A DNA stretch of 64,000 bases from an uncultured Collinsella sp. (GCA_900545615.1 UQZM01000004.1:7596-71595), one strand, 5' to 3'. Shown: positions 1-10,866, numbered from the stretch's first letter. Translations and numbers: made by a program. The notes: generated by a model not told the origin, from the sequence alone.

Positions 1-349
1 CGATCGTCGCCGCAACGCGCAGACTGGCGAGTGGGAGGACTATCCCAACTTTGTCGACTGCACCATGTTCGGCACCCGCGCCGAGGCCGTGAGCCGTTTC
101 CTGGCAAAGGGAAACAAGGTCGCGATCGAGGGCAAGCTGCGCTACAGCTCTTGGGAGCGCGACGGTCAGCGCAGGAGCAAGCTTGAGGTCATCGTCGATG
201 AGATCGAGTTTATGAGCTCCCGTGGTGGCCAGGGTGGCTACGATCAGGGCGGTTACGCCCCCGCAGCTCCCGCGCCCGCAGCACGTCCTGCCGCACCGGT
301 GGCCACGCCGCCCGCGGTCGACGTCTACGATGAGGACATCCCGTTCTAA
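1..349 (+). CDS. ssb: Single-stranded DNA-binding protein, 5' end cut by window
   Basis: C-terminal part of SSB, which coats single-stranded DNA in replication and repair. The reading frame is open from base 2, so the start lies outside the window. Visible are the OB-fold segment around VDCTMFGTRAEAV, the strand KVAIEGKLRYSSWERDG, a Gly/Ala/Pro-rich flexible linker and the acidic tip DEDIPF, the family's docking tail for partner proteins. The next genes are rpsR and rplI, the usual rpsF-ssb-rpsR-rplI order, so cotranscription with an upstream rpsF is expected. Confidence 0.95.
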   Translation, partial: DRRRNAQTGEWEDYPNFVDCTMFGTRAEAVSRFLAKGNKVAIEGKLRYSSWERDGQRRSKLEVIVDEIEFMSSRGGQGGYDQGGYAPAAPAPAARPAAPVATPPAVDVYDEDIPF

Positions 350-421
350 GGGTTGTTCACCTATTTTTGAGTGAGAGGCGGCTTCGGTTCGCCGAAGGTG
401 CCAAATGAAAGGTATTTTGAC

Positions 422-688
422 ATGGCTAATGATTTTTCTGCACGTCAGCCGCGTCGTAAGTACTGCCAGTTCTGCAAGGAGAACACTGAGTTCATCGACT
501 ATAAGGACACTCAGCTTCTCCGTAAGTACATGACCGATCGTGGCAAGATCAAGCCCCGTCGCGTCACTGGCGCTTGCACGCAGCATCAGCATGACATCGC
601 CAACGCCATCAAGCGCGCCCGCGAGATGGCTCTCCTGCCGTACACCGTCCCCGTGGTTTCCTCTCGTGGCAACCGCGACCGCGGCTAA
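422..688 (+). CDS. rpsR: 30S ribosomal protein S18, zinc-ribbon (C+) form
   Basis: Small ribosomal subunit protein S18, 88 residues. The start at 422 ([13 protein letters not shown]) is preceded by GAAAGG; an in-frame start at 371 would add 17 unrelated residues and is rejected. YCQFC near residue 14 and a later CTQHQH supply Cys/Cys and Cys/His, the pattern of zinc-containing S18. The core RRVTGAC...[12 protein letters not shown] is typical of the family. Many actinobacteria also carry a cysteine-less paralogue used under zinc limitation; none is in this window. It lies 72 bp after ssb and 15 bp before rplI, so one ribosomal operon. Confidence 0.96.
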   Translation: MANDFSARQPRRKYCQFCKENTEFIDYKDTQLLRKYMTDRGKIKPRRVTGACTQHQHDIANAIKRAREMALLPYTVPVVSSRGNRDRG

Positions 689-703
689 GAAGGGAGACGC
701 ATC

Positions 704-1243
704 ATGAAGGTTATTCTTCTCGATGAGATCAAGGGCAAGGGCGGCGAGGGTGACGTCGTAGAGGTCGCTCAGGGTTACGCTGAGAACTTCCTGTTCCCCA
801 AGAAGCTCGCTGTTGCCGCCACCAAGGGCAACCTCAAGCAGCTTGACGAGCGTCGCAACAACATCGCCAAGCGCGAGGCCGTCCGTCTGGCTACCGCCAA
901 CGAGACCAAGGCTGCCTTCGAGGGCAAGACGGTTACCGTTGACGTCAAGGTCGGCGACGAGGGCATCCTCTTTGGCTCCGTTACCGCCGCTATGATCGCT
1001 GACGCCATCAAGGCTCAGCTCGGTATGGACATCGACCGCAAGCGCGTCGAGCTCGGTAAGCCCATCAAGGTTGCCGGTGCCCACACCGTTGCCATCTCGC
1101 TGTACCGCGAGATCAAGGCCGAGGTTGTCGTTCTCGTCGGCGTTACCGCCGAGGAGCTCGCTGCCGAGGCTGAGGTCGAGGAGGCCGCTGGGGTCGCCGA
1201 GGCCGAGACCGCCGAGGTCGAGACTGAGGCTGCTGCCGAGTAG
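704..1243 (+). CDS. rplI: 50S ribosomal protein L9 with acidic C-terminal tail
   Basis: Large-subunit ribosomal protein L9, 179 residues. The N-terminal rRNA-binding domain is clear (MKVILLDEIKGKGGEGDVVEVAQGYA with KGG and FLFPKKLA), followed by the connecting helix and the C-terminal domain. Typical L9 is about 150 residues. The last 30 or so residues here are an Ala/Glu repeat-like tail (EELAAEAEVEEAAG and onwards) not expected in L9. An AGAAGGGAG ribosome site precedes the ATG. A strong terminator follows 30 bp after the stop. Confidence 0.95.
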   Translation: MKVILLDEIKGKGGEGDVVEVAQGYAENFLFPKKLAVAATKGNLKQLDERRNNIAKREAVRLATANETKAAFEGKTVTVDVKVGDEGILFGSVTAAMIADAIKAQLGMDIDRKRVELGKPIKVAGAHTVAISLYREIKAEVVVLVGVTAEELAAEAEVEEAAGVAEAETAEVETEAAAE

Positions 1244-1275
1244 CATTTGCTGCAACGCAACAATCTTGTTCTAAG

Positions 1276-1314
1276 AAGGGCGCTCTGGGAAACCAGGGCG
1301 CCCTTTTGTTTTTT
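1276..1314 (+). terminator. Rho-independent terminator after rplI
   Basis: A 13-bp stem (AAGGGCGCTCTGG with CCAGGGCGCCCTT, one wobble pair), a GAAA loop and a following T-rich run. It closes the ssb-rpsR-rplI unit before dnaB. Confidence 0.9.
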
Positions 1315-1467
1315 GCGCTGAGCGAGCGTCATGGTGAACGTTGCGTCGAAGTCCTATATACAGGACCGTTCATCCGTTTGGTTCGGTGATGATTGGCGGC
1401 GCGCGGCGCGTTTTGGGACCGTGGCTGATACTATGGATGCTCGCAAGCGATATGAATGAGGATGCTC

Positions 1468-2859
1468 ATGGCATATGACGATAGGGAGACCGGGCTGACG
1501 GTTGAGGACCGCGGCTCAAAGTTGGGTCTTCCCCAAAACCAAGATGCAGAGGCCAATGTACTGGCCGCTATGCTGCTATCGCCCGAGGTGGTCGAAGAGG
1601 CCCAGGTCGAGCTGCAGCCCGATGATTTCTACCGGCCCATTCATAAGACCATCTACACCGCGATGGTCGATATGTACAACAGCCGCATCCCCATCGACTC
1701 CATCTCGCTGATCGATTACCTGCGAAGCATCAACAAGCTCGATGCCGTGGGCGGCGAGGCCTACATTTTGGAGCTGATGGGTCAGACTCTGTCGCTCGTG
1801 AACTGGCAGCACCATGCCGCCATCGTTCGTCGCGATTCGATGCTGCGAGAGCTGATCGGCGCCACCAACGAGATCAACGCGCTGGCATATAACGCCCCCA
1901 CCGACACCAAAGAGGTCGTGGAGCTAGCCGAGAGCAAGCTGCTCAAGGTCACGGCACGCGAGGTCAAGTCGAGCTACAAGACGCTGACCGAGTTTATGGT
2001 TGAGGCCTATAACGAGGCCGAGGAAGTGTGTCAGGCCGGTGGTCAGGCTGCGGGCGTGCCCACGGGCTTCCCGTCACTCGACCGCATGCTCATGGGCTTC
2101 CGCGAGGGCCAGCTCATCATTATCGGCGCCCGCCCTGCTGTGGGTAAGACGTCGTTCGCCCTGAATCTGGCGCTCAACGCTGCCGCTGCCGGTTATACCG
2201 TCGGCTTCTTCTCGCTGGAGATGTCGGGCAAAGAAATTGCCCAGCGTCTGATTTGCGCCTACGCCATGATCTCGATCAGTGACTTCCGCATGGGCCGCAT
2301 TAGCCCCGAGCAGTGGGCCAATATCAACGAGGCCACGCAGACCTTGTCCAAGCTCGATATTCTGATTGACGATACGCCCGGCACCACAGTGACCGAGATT
2401 CGCGCCAAGAGCCGCCGCATGCTCCATAACAAGGAGAAGGCAATCATCATCCTGGACTACCTGCAGCTGGTGAGTCCTCCGCCGGGACGCCGCTCCGAGA
2501 GCCGTACCGTCGAGGTTTCGGAGATGTCGCGTGGTCTGAAGATCATGGCCAAGGAGCTCAAGATCCCGCTCATCGCGCTGTCGCAGCTCTCGCGTCAGGT
2601 CGAATCCCGTACCGGCAAGCGCCCGCAGCTTTCCGACCTTCGTGAATCGGGCTCCATCGAGCAGGACGCCGATATCGTCATGTTCTTGGACCGCTCCGCC
2701 GACGAGGCCGAAGCCTCGCGCGACGATCGACCCGACGAGGGCGTTACGCGTATCGTCGTGGCCAAGAACCGTTCGGGCCCGATCGGCGACGTCGACCTGA
2801 TGTTCCTGCCGGCATCCACCAAGTTCTATGAGCTTGATGGGGCACATGCCGAGGAGTAG
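1468..2859 (+). CDS. dnaB: Replicative DNA helicase DnaB
   Basis: Hexameric ATP-dependent helicase that unwinds DNA ahead of the replisome. The N-terminal DnaB domain (LPQNQDAEANVLAAML) is followed by a RecA-like C-terminal ATPase. Walker A, GARPAVGKTS, lies near residue 220, Walker B-like IIILDYLQL downstream, then SQLSRQVE and RESGSIEQDADIV. Length 463 is normal and no intein is present. The start at 1468 was preferred because GAGG lies 5 bases upstream; ATGs at 1456 and 1462 share the frame but are worse placed. It is separated from rplI by a terminator, so it probably has its own promoter, which was not identified. Confidence 0.96.
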   Translation: MAYDDRETGLTVEDRGSKLGLPQNQDAEANVLAAMLLSPEVVEEAQVELQPDDFYRPIHKTIYTAMVDMYNSRIPIDSISLIDYLRSINKLDAVGGEAYILELMGQTLSLVNWQHHAAIVRRDSMLRELIGATNEINALAYNAPTDTKEVVELAESKLLKVTAREVKSSYKTLTEFMVEAYNEAEEVCQAGGQAAGVPTGFPSLDRMLMGFREGQLIIIGARPAVGKTSFALNLALNAAAAGYTVGFFSLEMSGKEIAQRLICAYAMISISDFRMGRISPEQWANINEATQTLSKLDILIDDTPGTTVTEIRAKSRRMLHNKEKAIIILDYLQLVSPPPGRRSESRTVEVSEMSRGLKIMAKELKIPLIALSQLSRQVESRTGKRPQLSDLRESGSIEQDADIVMFLDRSADEAEASRDDRPDEGVTRIVVAKNRSGPIGDVDLMFLPASTKFYELDGAHAEE

Positions 2860-2943
2860 GACAGGCGCCCGTTGCACGGGTATACTGGGAATGTTTTGTG
2901 CTTCTGCGTGCCGGCATGGCGCGTAGACAGTCCATGAATGTAA

Positions 2944-4239
<1,296 letters not shown>

Positions 4240-4261
4240 TCGGGACTATTTGGTTATTGCG

Positions 4262-4303
4262 ATATACCCCTTTGCAGCCCAAGCGGGCGGCCGAGGGGTA
4301 TAT
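4262..4303 (+). terminator. Hairpin between purA and purD (terminator or attenuator-like)
   Basis: A perfect 10-bp inverted repeat (ATATACCCCT, then AGGGGTATAT) encloses a 22-nt loop that can itself form a GC-rich inner stem. Only a weak T-rich stretch follows (TTGCTTGC), so termination may be partial. It lies 22 bp after purA and 55 bp before purD. Confidence 0.5.
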
Positions 4304-4357
4304 TTGCTTGCAAAGGGCTCGCGCGGAGCGGGCCGTTCATCCATAGAGGAGGCACCC

Positions 4358-5662
4358 TTGAAGGCGGACACTCAAACCATCGACATCCTGTTGTTGGGCA
4401 GCGGCGGCCGTGAGCATGCTTTGGCAGCCAAGCTCGCAGCATCACCGCGCGCCGGCAAGCTCTACATTGCGCCGGGCAACGGCGGCACCGCGAGCTGCGG
4501 CGAGAACGTTGTTCTCGACGACTGCGATCCTGCGGCCGTGGCGGCGTTTGCGCAGAGCCACGGATGCGGACTTGTGGTAATTGGCCCCGAGGCTCCGCTC
4601 GTGGCGGGCGTGGCCGACGCCGTGCGCGCGGCGGGTATTCCCTGCTTTGGCCCGGGTGCCGAGGGCGCCCAGATGGAGGGCTCCAAGCTGTTCTCCAAGC
4701 AGCTCATGGAGCGCGCCGGTATCCCTACGGCGGCCTACGGCTCGTTTACCGACGAGGCTTCGGCTCTCGCCTACGTGCGCGAGCAGGGCGCCCCGCTGGT
4801 CGTGAAGGCCGACGGCCTTGCCGCGGGCAAGGGCGTTATCGTGGCGACCGAACTTGATCAGGCCGAGGAGGCCGTGCGCGAGTGCTTTGGCGGCACCTTT
4901 GGCGATGCCGGCAATACCGTGGTCATCGAGGAGATGCTCGTTGGTCCCGAGTGCTCGCTGCTGGCCTTTACCGACGGCAAGACCGTGCGCCCCATGGCCA
5001 CCTCGCAGGACCACAAGCGTGCGCTCGAGGGCGACAAGGGCCCCAACACCGGTGGCATGGGCGTCTACAGCCCGGTGCCCATCGTGACCGATGAGGAGCT
5101 CGCCACCATGGTGAAGGTCATGGAGCAGACCGTGGCCGAGCTCGCTGCCGAGGGTATCGACTACCGCGGCTGCCTGTACGGCGGCTTTATGCTCACGCCT
5201 GCCGGCCCCAAGGTGCTGGAGTTCAATGCCCGCTTTGGCGACCCCGAGACGCAGGTCGTTCTGCCGCGCCTTAAGAACGACCTGGTCGAGGTCATGTTGG
5301 CTTGTGCCAACTGCGAGCTCGACCAGATTGAACTCGACTGGCGTGACGAGTGGGCCGTGGCCGTTGTCCTGACGAGTGCGGGTTATCCCGGCAGCTACGA
5401 GAAAGGCAAGGTCATTACCGGTATCGCCGATGCCGAGGCCATGGAGAACGTGACCGTGTACCACGCGGGCACCGCCGTGGTGGACGGCCAGCTCGTGACC
5501 AATGGTGGCCGCGTGCTTGCCGTGACCGCTCTGGGCGACACGTTCGAGAACGCTCGCAACCTTGCCTACGAGGCCTGCGAGAAGATTGATTTTGAGGGCA
5601 AGACCCTGCGTCACGATATCGGCCTGCGCGCGCTGCGCGGCCGCGACGCCTGGGATGCCTAA
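4358..5662 (+). CDS. purD: Phosphoribosylamine-glycine ligase (GAR synthetase)
   Basis: ATP-dependent ligation of glycine to phosphoribosylamine in de novo purine synthesis. Visible are the N-terminal [12 protein letters not shown], the ATP-grasp domain ([15 protein letters not shown]), [12 protein letters not shown] and the C-terminal NARFGDPE metal-binding motif. The frame is open back into purA, but the start is placed at TTG 4358 because a GAGGAGG ribosome site lies just upstream and the resulting 434 residues match the family length. The TTG start may lower expression. Confidence 0.95.
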   Translation: MKADTQTIDILLLGSGGREHALAAKLAASPRAGKLYIAPGNGGTASCGENVVLDDCDPAAVAAFAQSHGCGLVVIGPEAPLVAGVADAVRAAGIPCFGPGAEGAQMEGSKLFSKQLMERAGIPTAAYGSFTDEASALAYVREQGAPLVVKADGLAAGKGVIVATELDQAEEAVRECFGGTFGDAGNTVVIEEMLVGPECSLLAFTDGKTVRPMATSQDHKRALEGDKGPNTGGMGVYSPVPIVTDEELATMVKVMEQTVAELAAEGIDYRGCLYGGFMLTPAGPKVLEFNARFGDPETQVVLPRLKNDLVEVMLACANCELDQIELDWRDEWAVAVVLTSAGYPGSYEKGKVITGIADAEAMENVTVYHAGTAVVDGQLVTNGGRVLAVTALGDTFENARNLAYEACEKIDFEGKTLRHDIGLRALRGRDAWDA

Positions 5663-5683
5663 AATCCGAGAGGAATGAGACGG

Positions 5684-6379
5684 ATGGACGAGAAGAACGA
5701 AGAGCTCGTGGACGCGCAGATCGTCGAAGAGGACAGCCGCATGTATGGGCACGCCGAGGGCGAGCCTGGTGGCGAGGTCGCTGACGAGCCGGCGCTGGTG
5801 CTGGGCGACGACGACCCGCACGATGCCGAGCTGCACGAGAAGATTCTTTCGGAGGAGTGCGCCTGGAAGGGCAAGATCCTCGACGTCCACCGTCTTGAGG
5901 TTGAGCTGCCCAACGGTCACCGCAGCGCCCGCGATATCGTTCGCCATCCGGGTGCGGCGGCCGTTGTGGCACTGACCGAGAGCGGCAAGATCGTACTGGT
6001 GCGTCAGTACCGCACCGCCATCGACCGCGTGACGGTCGAGATTCCTGCCGGCAAGCTCGACCCGGGCGAGGACCCGCTCGATTGCGCCAAGCGCGAACTG
6101 CATGAGGAGACGGGCTTTAAGGCTGGTCGTATTCGCTTTTTGACGTCGATTGTCACGTCCTGCGGTTTTTGCGATGAGATCATCCACATCTACTTGGCTA
6201 CCAAGCTCGAGTTTGATGCGCCCAACCCCGATGATGACGAGTTTGTCAACGTGGACCTGGTGCCGCTGCACGAGCTGATCGACGCCGTGCTCGACGGCAA
6301 GATCGAAGACGCCAAGACCGTCGTAGGCGCGCTTGCCTGCGACAGCATCGCGCACCGCCTTGGGGGCGCGGAGCTTTAA
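5684..6379 (+). CDS. Nudix hydrolase, ADP-ribose pyrophosphatase type
   Basis: Hydrolyses nucleoside diphosphates linked to another moiety, most likely ADP-ribose to AMP and ribose-5-phosphate. The 231-residue protein has an acidic N-terminal extension of about 50 residues, then a domain containing VLVRQYRTAIDRVTVEIPAGKL and a perfect Nudix box near residues 125-148 (G-x5-E-x7-REL-x-EE-x-GF). The start at 5684 is chosen because GAGAGG lies 10 bases upstream; ATG 5675 is too close to it. It follows purD by 21 bp, so cotranscription is likely. The N-terminal extension is unexplained. Confidence 0.88.
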   Translation: MDEKNEELVDAQIVEEDSRMYGHAEGEPGGEVADEPALVLGDDDPHDAELHEKILSEECAWKGKILDVHRLEVELPNGHRSARDIVRHPGAAAVVALTESGKIVLVRQYRTAIDRVTVEIPAGKLDPGEDPLDCAKRELHEETGFKAGRIRFLTSIVTSCGFCDEIIHIYLATKLEFDAPNPDDDEFVNVDLVPLHELIDAVLDGKIEDAKTVVGALACDSIAHRLGGAEL

Positions 6380-6392
6380 CGAGTGGGGATAG

Positions 6393-6429
6393 CCTTGGGA
6401 CAAGTACTACTGATTGCTTTGTCCCAGGG
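6393..6429. repeat. Intergenic palindrome (GGGACAA type)
   Basis: Arms CCTTGGGACAA and TTGTCCCAGGG pair over 11 bp (one wobble) around a 15-nt loop. It begins 14 bp after the Nudix stop codon. No T-run follows, so it is not a standard terminator. It resembles other GGGACA-containing palindromes in this window. Confidence 0.65.
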
Positions 6430-6461
6430 CCTTACGTTGCTGATATTTCTTTGAGGATCAC

Positions 6462-8234
6462 ATGCTGAAGAGGTTTCTTTCTTACTACAAGCCCCAGATG
6501 GGGCTTTTTGTTGCTGATACTGTTTGTGCTCTGGTGCTTGCCGCCATTGACCTGGCGTTCCCCATTATCCTGCGCAATTTGACCGGTGGGCTGTTTACTC
6601 AGGGTCAGGCTGCCATTATGCAGGCGCTCGGCATGATCGCGGTGGGCTTGGTGCTGATGTATGCCGTCCGCTGCGCCTGCCGCTATTTTGTGAGCTATTG
6701 GGGTCACGTGATGGGCGCGCGTATGGAGTCCAAAATGCGCGAGGACCTGTTCGACCAGTATGAGCGCTTTAGCTTTGCGTACTTCGATCGCAACAGCTCG
6801 GGCGACATGATGAGCCGCGTGGTCAACGACCTGTTCGATATCTGCGAGGCGGCGCACCACGTACCCGAGTGGATCATCATCTGCGGTATCGAGATTATCG
6901 GCTCGTTTGTGATCCTCTTTACCATCGCCCCGGTGCTGGCGCTCGCCATGGCCGTGGTGACGGCGGCGTTTGCGGTCATCATGTTTTGGCAGAACATGCG
7001 TATGCGCGAGGTCTTTAGCGACAACCGCAAAAAGATCAGCGGCATCAATGCGCAGCTGCAGGATTCGCTGGCGGGCATGCGCGTGGTCAAGAGCTTTGCC
7101 AACGAGGAGACCGAGCGTGCCAAGTTCCGCGCCTCCAACAATCGCTATCTTTCGTCCAAGGAGAACATGTATCACGCCATGGGCGTCTATACCGCGACGT
7201 ATGGCCTGCTCTCTGGTGTGCTCTATGTGATCGTGGTGCTGCTGGGCGGCTGGCTGGTCGCCCAGGGACAGCTGCAGGCGGTCGATATGGCGACCTTTGC
7301 ACTCTATATTTCGCTGTTCTGCACGCCGCTCGAGACGCTCGTCAATTCGGCCGAAACGTATCAGAAGGCTATTGCCGGCTTTAAGCGTATGGACGAGGTG
7401 CTCTCGACCGCGCCGGATATCCAGGACAAGCCGGGCGCCACGGATCTGCAGGTGACTGCCGGAGCCGTGGAGTATCACGACGTGTGCTTTAACTACGAGG
7501 ATGTTGAGCTGGGCGAGGGCGATGCCGACGAGCGTCCCGTTATCGACCATATGGACCTGTCCATCAAGCCCGGGCAGACCATCGCTTTGGTTGGCCCTTC
7601 GGGCGGTGGCAAGTCCACGACCTGTTCGCTGCTGCCGCGCTTTTATGACGTGGCTGCCGGATCCATTAGCATCGACGGCCAAGACGTGCGCGATGTGACG
7701 CAGCAGAGCCTGCGCCGTGCCATCGGCCTGGTGCAGCAGGATGTCTATCTGTTTGACGGTACGATTGGCGAGAACATCGCCTACGGCAAGCCGGGCGCTA
7801 CAGCGGAAGAGATCGCCGAGGCCGCCCGTCGCGCCAACATCGATGCCTTTATCGAGTCGCTTCCACAGGGCTATGACACGGTCGTGGGCGAGCGCGGCGG
7901 CCGTCTTTCGGGCGGACAGAAGCAGCGCGTTGCCATCGCGCGCGTGTTTCTCAAGAACCCCAAGATCCTGATTTTGGACGAGGCGACGAGTGCTTTGGAT
8001 AACGAGAGCGAGGAGGCAGTCCAGGAGTCGCTCGAAGAGCTGGCACGCGGCCGCACCACGATTATCATCGCCCACCGCCTCTCGACTATTAAACATGCCG
8101 ATGAGATTGCGACCGTTGAGCATGGTCGCGTTGTGGAGCGTGGCACGCACGAGGAGCTTCTCGCCCGTGGCGGCACCTATGCCCGTTACTATCGAATGCA
8201 GTTCGAAGGTGCGCGTGCGCACGAGCTCGACTGA
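6462..8234 (+). CDS. ABC exporter half-transporter (membrane + ATPase)
   Basis: A single 590-residue chain has an N-terminal six-helix transmembrane domain (about residues 1-310) and a C-terminal ATPase. Walker A GPSGGGKST is near residue 379, the signature LSGGQKQR near 483, Walker B ILILDEATSALD, and the H-loop IIIAHRL. This is the type I exporter layout (MsbA/LmrA-like), which works as a dimer. No partner half-transporter lies beside it, so a homodimer is likely. The substrate cannot be read from sequence. The downstream membrane-anchored unknown gene is only 19 bp away and is probably cotranscribed. Confidence 0.9.
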   Translation: MLKRFLSYYKPQMGLFVADTVCALVLAAIDLAFPIILRNLTGGLFTQGQAAIMQALGMIAVGLVLMYAVRCACRYFVSYWGHVMGARMESKMREDLFDQYERFSFAYFDRNSSGDMMSRVVNDLFDICEAAHHVPEWIIICGIEIIGSFVILFTIAPVLALAMAVVTAAFAVIMFWQNMRMREVFSDNRKKISGINAQLQDSLAGMRVVKSFANEETERAKFRASNNRYLSSKENMYHAMGVYTATYGLLSGVLYVIVVLLGGWLVAQGQLQAVDMATFALYISLFCTPLETLVNSAETYQKAIAGFKRMDEVLSTAPDIQDKPGATDLQVTAGAVEYHDVCFNYEDVELGEGDADERPVIDHMDLSIKPGQTIALVGPSGGGKSTTCSLLPRFYDVAAGSISIDGQDVRDVTQQSLRRAIGLVQQDVYLFDGTIGENIAYGKPGATAEEIAEAARRANIDAFIESLPQGYDTVVGERGGRLSGGQKQRVAIARVFLKNPKILILDEATSALDNESEEAVQESLEELARGRTTIIIAHRLSTIKHADEIATVEHGRVVERGTHEELLARGGTYARYYRMQFEGARAHELD

Positions 8235-8253
8235 TTGATATGACAGGAAGTTT

Positions 8254-9219
8254 ATGGCTGACAAGAACCCTTTGACTCCGGAAGAAGTGACGGAGTTATT
8301 CTCCGAAATCGATGCATCCGGTGTCTTGGATCCCACGCTTGCCAAAAAGCGAACCGAGCGCATGCGTGAGAAGGAGGCTGCGGCCAAGCGCGGTGACAAA
8401 GCGGCGCTAGCGCAGCTGCGCAGCGAGGACCGCGCGAGCCAGGCAAAACATATCGACCCGCTGTCCGAGGACGATCCTTCGGGTTCGCAGGTGAGTCATA
8501 CCATTACGAAGACCGCGATGGCCGTGGTCATCGGTATTTTGGTGTTGATCGTGGGCATGCAGGTCGGCTACGGCGTGATGCGTCGTCTGAACACCGCCAA
8601 CCTGTCCGAGAGCGTTTCGGTCGATACCGTTTCGACGGCGCTGAAGGGCGGCCTTGAGTGGGGCAACGGCTTTACGCAGTTCCCACTCGACTTTACCGTC
8701 GATGAAGCCGATGAACGTACGGGCACGGTCGAGGTGACGGTGTTGGACACATCGTCTACCAACGAGCTCGAGCTGCTGTCCAATGGTCAGATCCAGGCCG
8801 CGGCGCTTGCGACCAACGCGCTGCTCAACGATAAGATCGACCGCGTGGTGTATAACGTTCACGCCTATATCGACGAGGATAGCAACATTCAGCACGATTC
8901 CTTCTTTGGCATGTTTCCCGCCCACGGCCACCAGAGCGCCATCCTGACGTTCGTGTGGACCAAGAGCTCATCCAACGCCACGAATATCGACTGGAAGATG
9001 CGCATCGTGAGTATGGATGACACCATCGCCGAGCGCATTCAAAAACAGGTGAACTCGGTGTCGTCGTTGATTGAGGACCCGGTGGTGAGCCAGACCAAGA
9101 TTGACGAGGAAAAGACCGAACGTGACCTGGAGCATCGTCTGCATGGCCGCGAGATTTTCCGCGGCGGCAAGCCCGATCGCTCACCGTCCGATCTGCTGGA
9201 ACAGGACAAGAAAAAGTAA
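8254..9219 (+). CDS. Unknown single-pass membrane protein
   Basis: A 321-residue protein of unrecognised family. Residues 1-85 are charged and hydrophilic, rich in Lys, Glu and Asp. One hydrophobic helix follows (AVVIGILVLIVGMQVGYGVM, about residues 91-110), then an extracellular domain of about 200 residues with alternating beta-like segments and a charged C terminus. No signal peptidase site, lipobox or catalytic motif was recognised. The ribosome site ACAGGAAG precedes ATG 8254. It follows the ABC exporter by 19 bp and ends in a strong terminator, suggesting a two-gene operon and possibly a linked envelope role (inference only). Confidence 0.75.
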   Translation: MADKNPLTPEEVTELFSEIDASGVLDPTLAKKRTERMREKEAAAKRGDKAALAQLRSEDRASQAKHIDPLSEDDPSGSQVSHTITKTAMAVVIGILVLIVGMQVGYGVMRRLNTANLSESVSVDTVSTALKGGLEWGNGFTQFPLDFTVDEADERTGTVEVTVLDTSSTNELELLSNGQIQAAALATNALLNDKIDRVVYNVHAYIDEDSNIQHDSFFGMFPAHGHQSAILTFVWTKSSSNATNIDWKMRIVSMDDTIAERIQKQVNSVSSLIEDPVVSQTKIDEEKTERDLEHRLHGREIFRGGKPDRSPSDLLEQDKKK

Positions 9220-9225
9220 GACGCC

Positions 9226-9266
9226 ATCATCCCGCGTGAGCCACAAGCCCCGCGGGATGATTTTTC
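9226..9266 (+). terminator. Rho-independent terminator after the exporter operon
   Basis: Perfect 11-bp stem ATCATCCCGCG / CGCGGGATGAT followed by TTTTT, 6 bp after the stop codon. Confidence 0.92.
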
Positions 9267-9386
9267 TGGGACGGGGATTAAAAAACATTATGCATAGAAA
9301 GTCATAATTATCATTTCGTAAACATTTCGATGAAATTAACGCCATGAGGCATGCTTGCGGTTACAATACCGCGAGGCCTAACTACA

Positions 9387-9421
9387 CACCTTTAAGCCGG
9401 TCCTGTGAGACCGGGAAGGAG
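9387..9421 (+). promoter_or_regulatory. PyrR-binding RNA element overlapping the carA ribosome site
   Basis: The leader can fold as a lower stem CCTT (9389-9392) with AAGG (9416-9419), and an upper stem CCGGTC (9397-9402) with GACCGG (9409-9414) closing the loop CTGTGA. This is the shape and consensus of PyrR-binding RNA sites, including the conserved CCTTTAA flank and GTGAG-like loop. The AAGGAG ribosome site of carA forms part of the lower stem, so PyrR-UMP binding would be expected to block translation directly, as known for actinobacterial pyr leaders. No terminator/antiterminator pair was seen here. Confidence 0.75.
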
Positions 9422-9425
9422 AATT

Positions 9426-10865
9426 ATGGCGAACAACCATACCGCGGGCGCTGCCGCCCGCACCTTCGCGCCCAGCGAGCTTTGCCAGCGTATGCTGGCC
9501 AAAACCAGCAAGGGCACCTGCGGTCCCTGCATCCTGTATCTTGAGGATGGGACCATTTTTTATGGACGTGCATGCGGCGCCGAGGGCACCGCGACCGGCG
9601 AAGTCTGCTTCAACACCTCGCTCGAGGGCTACTTTGAGGTCATGACCGACCCGAGTTATGCCGGCCAAATCGTAACCATGACCTATCCGCAGATCGGCAA
9701 CTACGGTATCGACGAGACCGACGTCCAGTCGGCCTTCCCCGGCGACGACGTGCGCCCTGCGAGCGCTCCGGCTATGCGCGGCATGATCGTTCGCGACATG
9801 TGCGCCACGCCTTCTAACTGGCGCTCGGCCGTCAGCGTGCCGGAGTACCTGCGCGCTCACGGTATCGTCGCTATCGAGGGTGTCGACACCCGCGCTCTGG
9901 TGCGCCATCTGCGCGACAATGGTTCCAAGATGGGCATTATCTCGACCGAGATCTTCGACGTCGACGAGCTTGCCGAACGTCTGGCCGCAGCGCCTACACT
10001 GGTGGGCGAGAATTTGGTCAAGACCGTGAGTTGCCCCGCGCCTCACGAGTTTGTGGCCGCCGACCTGCCTGCCACGCATGACTTTGCACTTGCTGCTGCC
10101 GCTCCTGCCCGTCACAAAGTGGTCGCCTACGACTGCGGTGTGAAGCGCGGCATTCTGGAAGGGCTGGTCCGCGCCGGTTGCGACCTTACCGTCGTGCCGT
10201 GGAATACGCCCGCGATCGAGGTGCTCGACATGAATCCCGACGGCGTCTTTTTGTCCAATGGCCCCGGCGACCCCGACGCCGTGGTGGAGACCTACGAGCA
10301 GGTGCAGCAGCTGATCGGCAAGGTGCCGGTCTTTGGTATTTGTCTTGGTCACCAGATGATCAGCCTGGCCTGCGGCGCCCAGATGGAAAAGCTTAAGTTC
10401 GGTCACCGCGGTGGCAACCAGCCGGTCATGAACCTGGTAAGCCGTCGCGTGGAGATCACCGCACAAAACCATGGCTTTGGCCTGCTGTTCCCCAGCTTGG
10501 GCAAGCTTGTCCCCGAGCTTTCCGGCGGCGAGACCGAGCATGCGGCCGATGGAGATCTGCGCGTCTGGGTGCGCCGCGGAATCGCGCCGGTCGTGATGAA
10601 CGAGCGCTTTGGCCGCATTCGCCTGACGCACGTGAACCTCAACGACGGCACCGCCGAGGGCATCCAGCTGCTCGACGCCCCGTGCTTCTCGGTCCAGTAC
10701 CACCCCGAGGCCTCGCCTGGCCCCACCGATGCTCACTATCTCTTTACCGCCTTTACGCGACTCATGGACGGCGAGGAGAACTACCTGGACATCGACACCG
10801 CGAAGGACCGCCTGGCTGGCTGGAATTTTGCCGAGACTGCCGCGACCGAGACCGAGGAGAACTAA
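9426..10865 (+). CDS. carA: Carbamoyl-phosphate synthase small (glutaminase) subunit
   Basis: Releases ammonia from glutamine and channels it to CarB for carbamoyl phosphate synthesis (arginine and pyrimidines). The N-terminal CPSase domain contains [14 protein letters not shown] and [13 protein letters not shown]; the class I amidotransferase domain contains FGICLGHQM with nucleophile Cys306 and the triad segment YHPEASPGP. At 479 residues it is about 100 longer than the usual 360-385: roughly 35 extra residues at the N terminus, about 35 inserted near residues 355-400, and a C-terminal tail. ATG 9426 follows AAGGAG at the right spacing. It ends 1 bp before carB, so translational coupling is likely. 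Confidence 0.95.
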   Translation: MANNHTAGAAARTFAPSELCQRMLAKTSKGTCGPCILYLEDGTIFYGRACGAEGTATGEVCFNTSLEGYFEVMTDPSYAGQIVTMTYPQIGNYGIDETDVQSAFPGDDVRPASAPAMRGMIVRDMCATPSNWRSAVSVPEYLRAHGIVAIEGVDTRALVRHLRDNGSKMGIISTEIFDVDELAERLAAAPTLVGENLVKTVSCPAPHEFVAADLPATHDFALAAAAPARHKVVAYDCGVKRGILEGLVRAGCDLTVVPWNTPAIEVLDMNPDGVFLSNGPGDPDAVVETYEQVQQLIGKVPVFGICLGHQMISLACGAQMEKLKFGHRGGNQPVMNLVSRRVEITAQNHGFGLLFPSLGKLVPELSGGETEHAADGDLRVWVRRGIAPVVMNERFGRIRLTHVNLNDGTAEGIQLLDAPCFSVQYHPEASPGPTDAHYLFTAFTRLMDGEENYLDIDTAKDRLAGWNFAETAATETEEN

Positions 10866-10866
10866 C

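Noticed and set aside
4442..6403. 653-residue minus-strand frame across purD and the Nudix gene
   Set aside because: An antisense shadow of two conserved genes in high-GC DNA; no start signal or domain.
10729..10866. Upstream extension of carB
   Set aside because: It overlaps the end of carA in another frame; the family N terminus begins at MPKRTDIK (10867).
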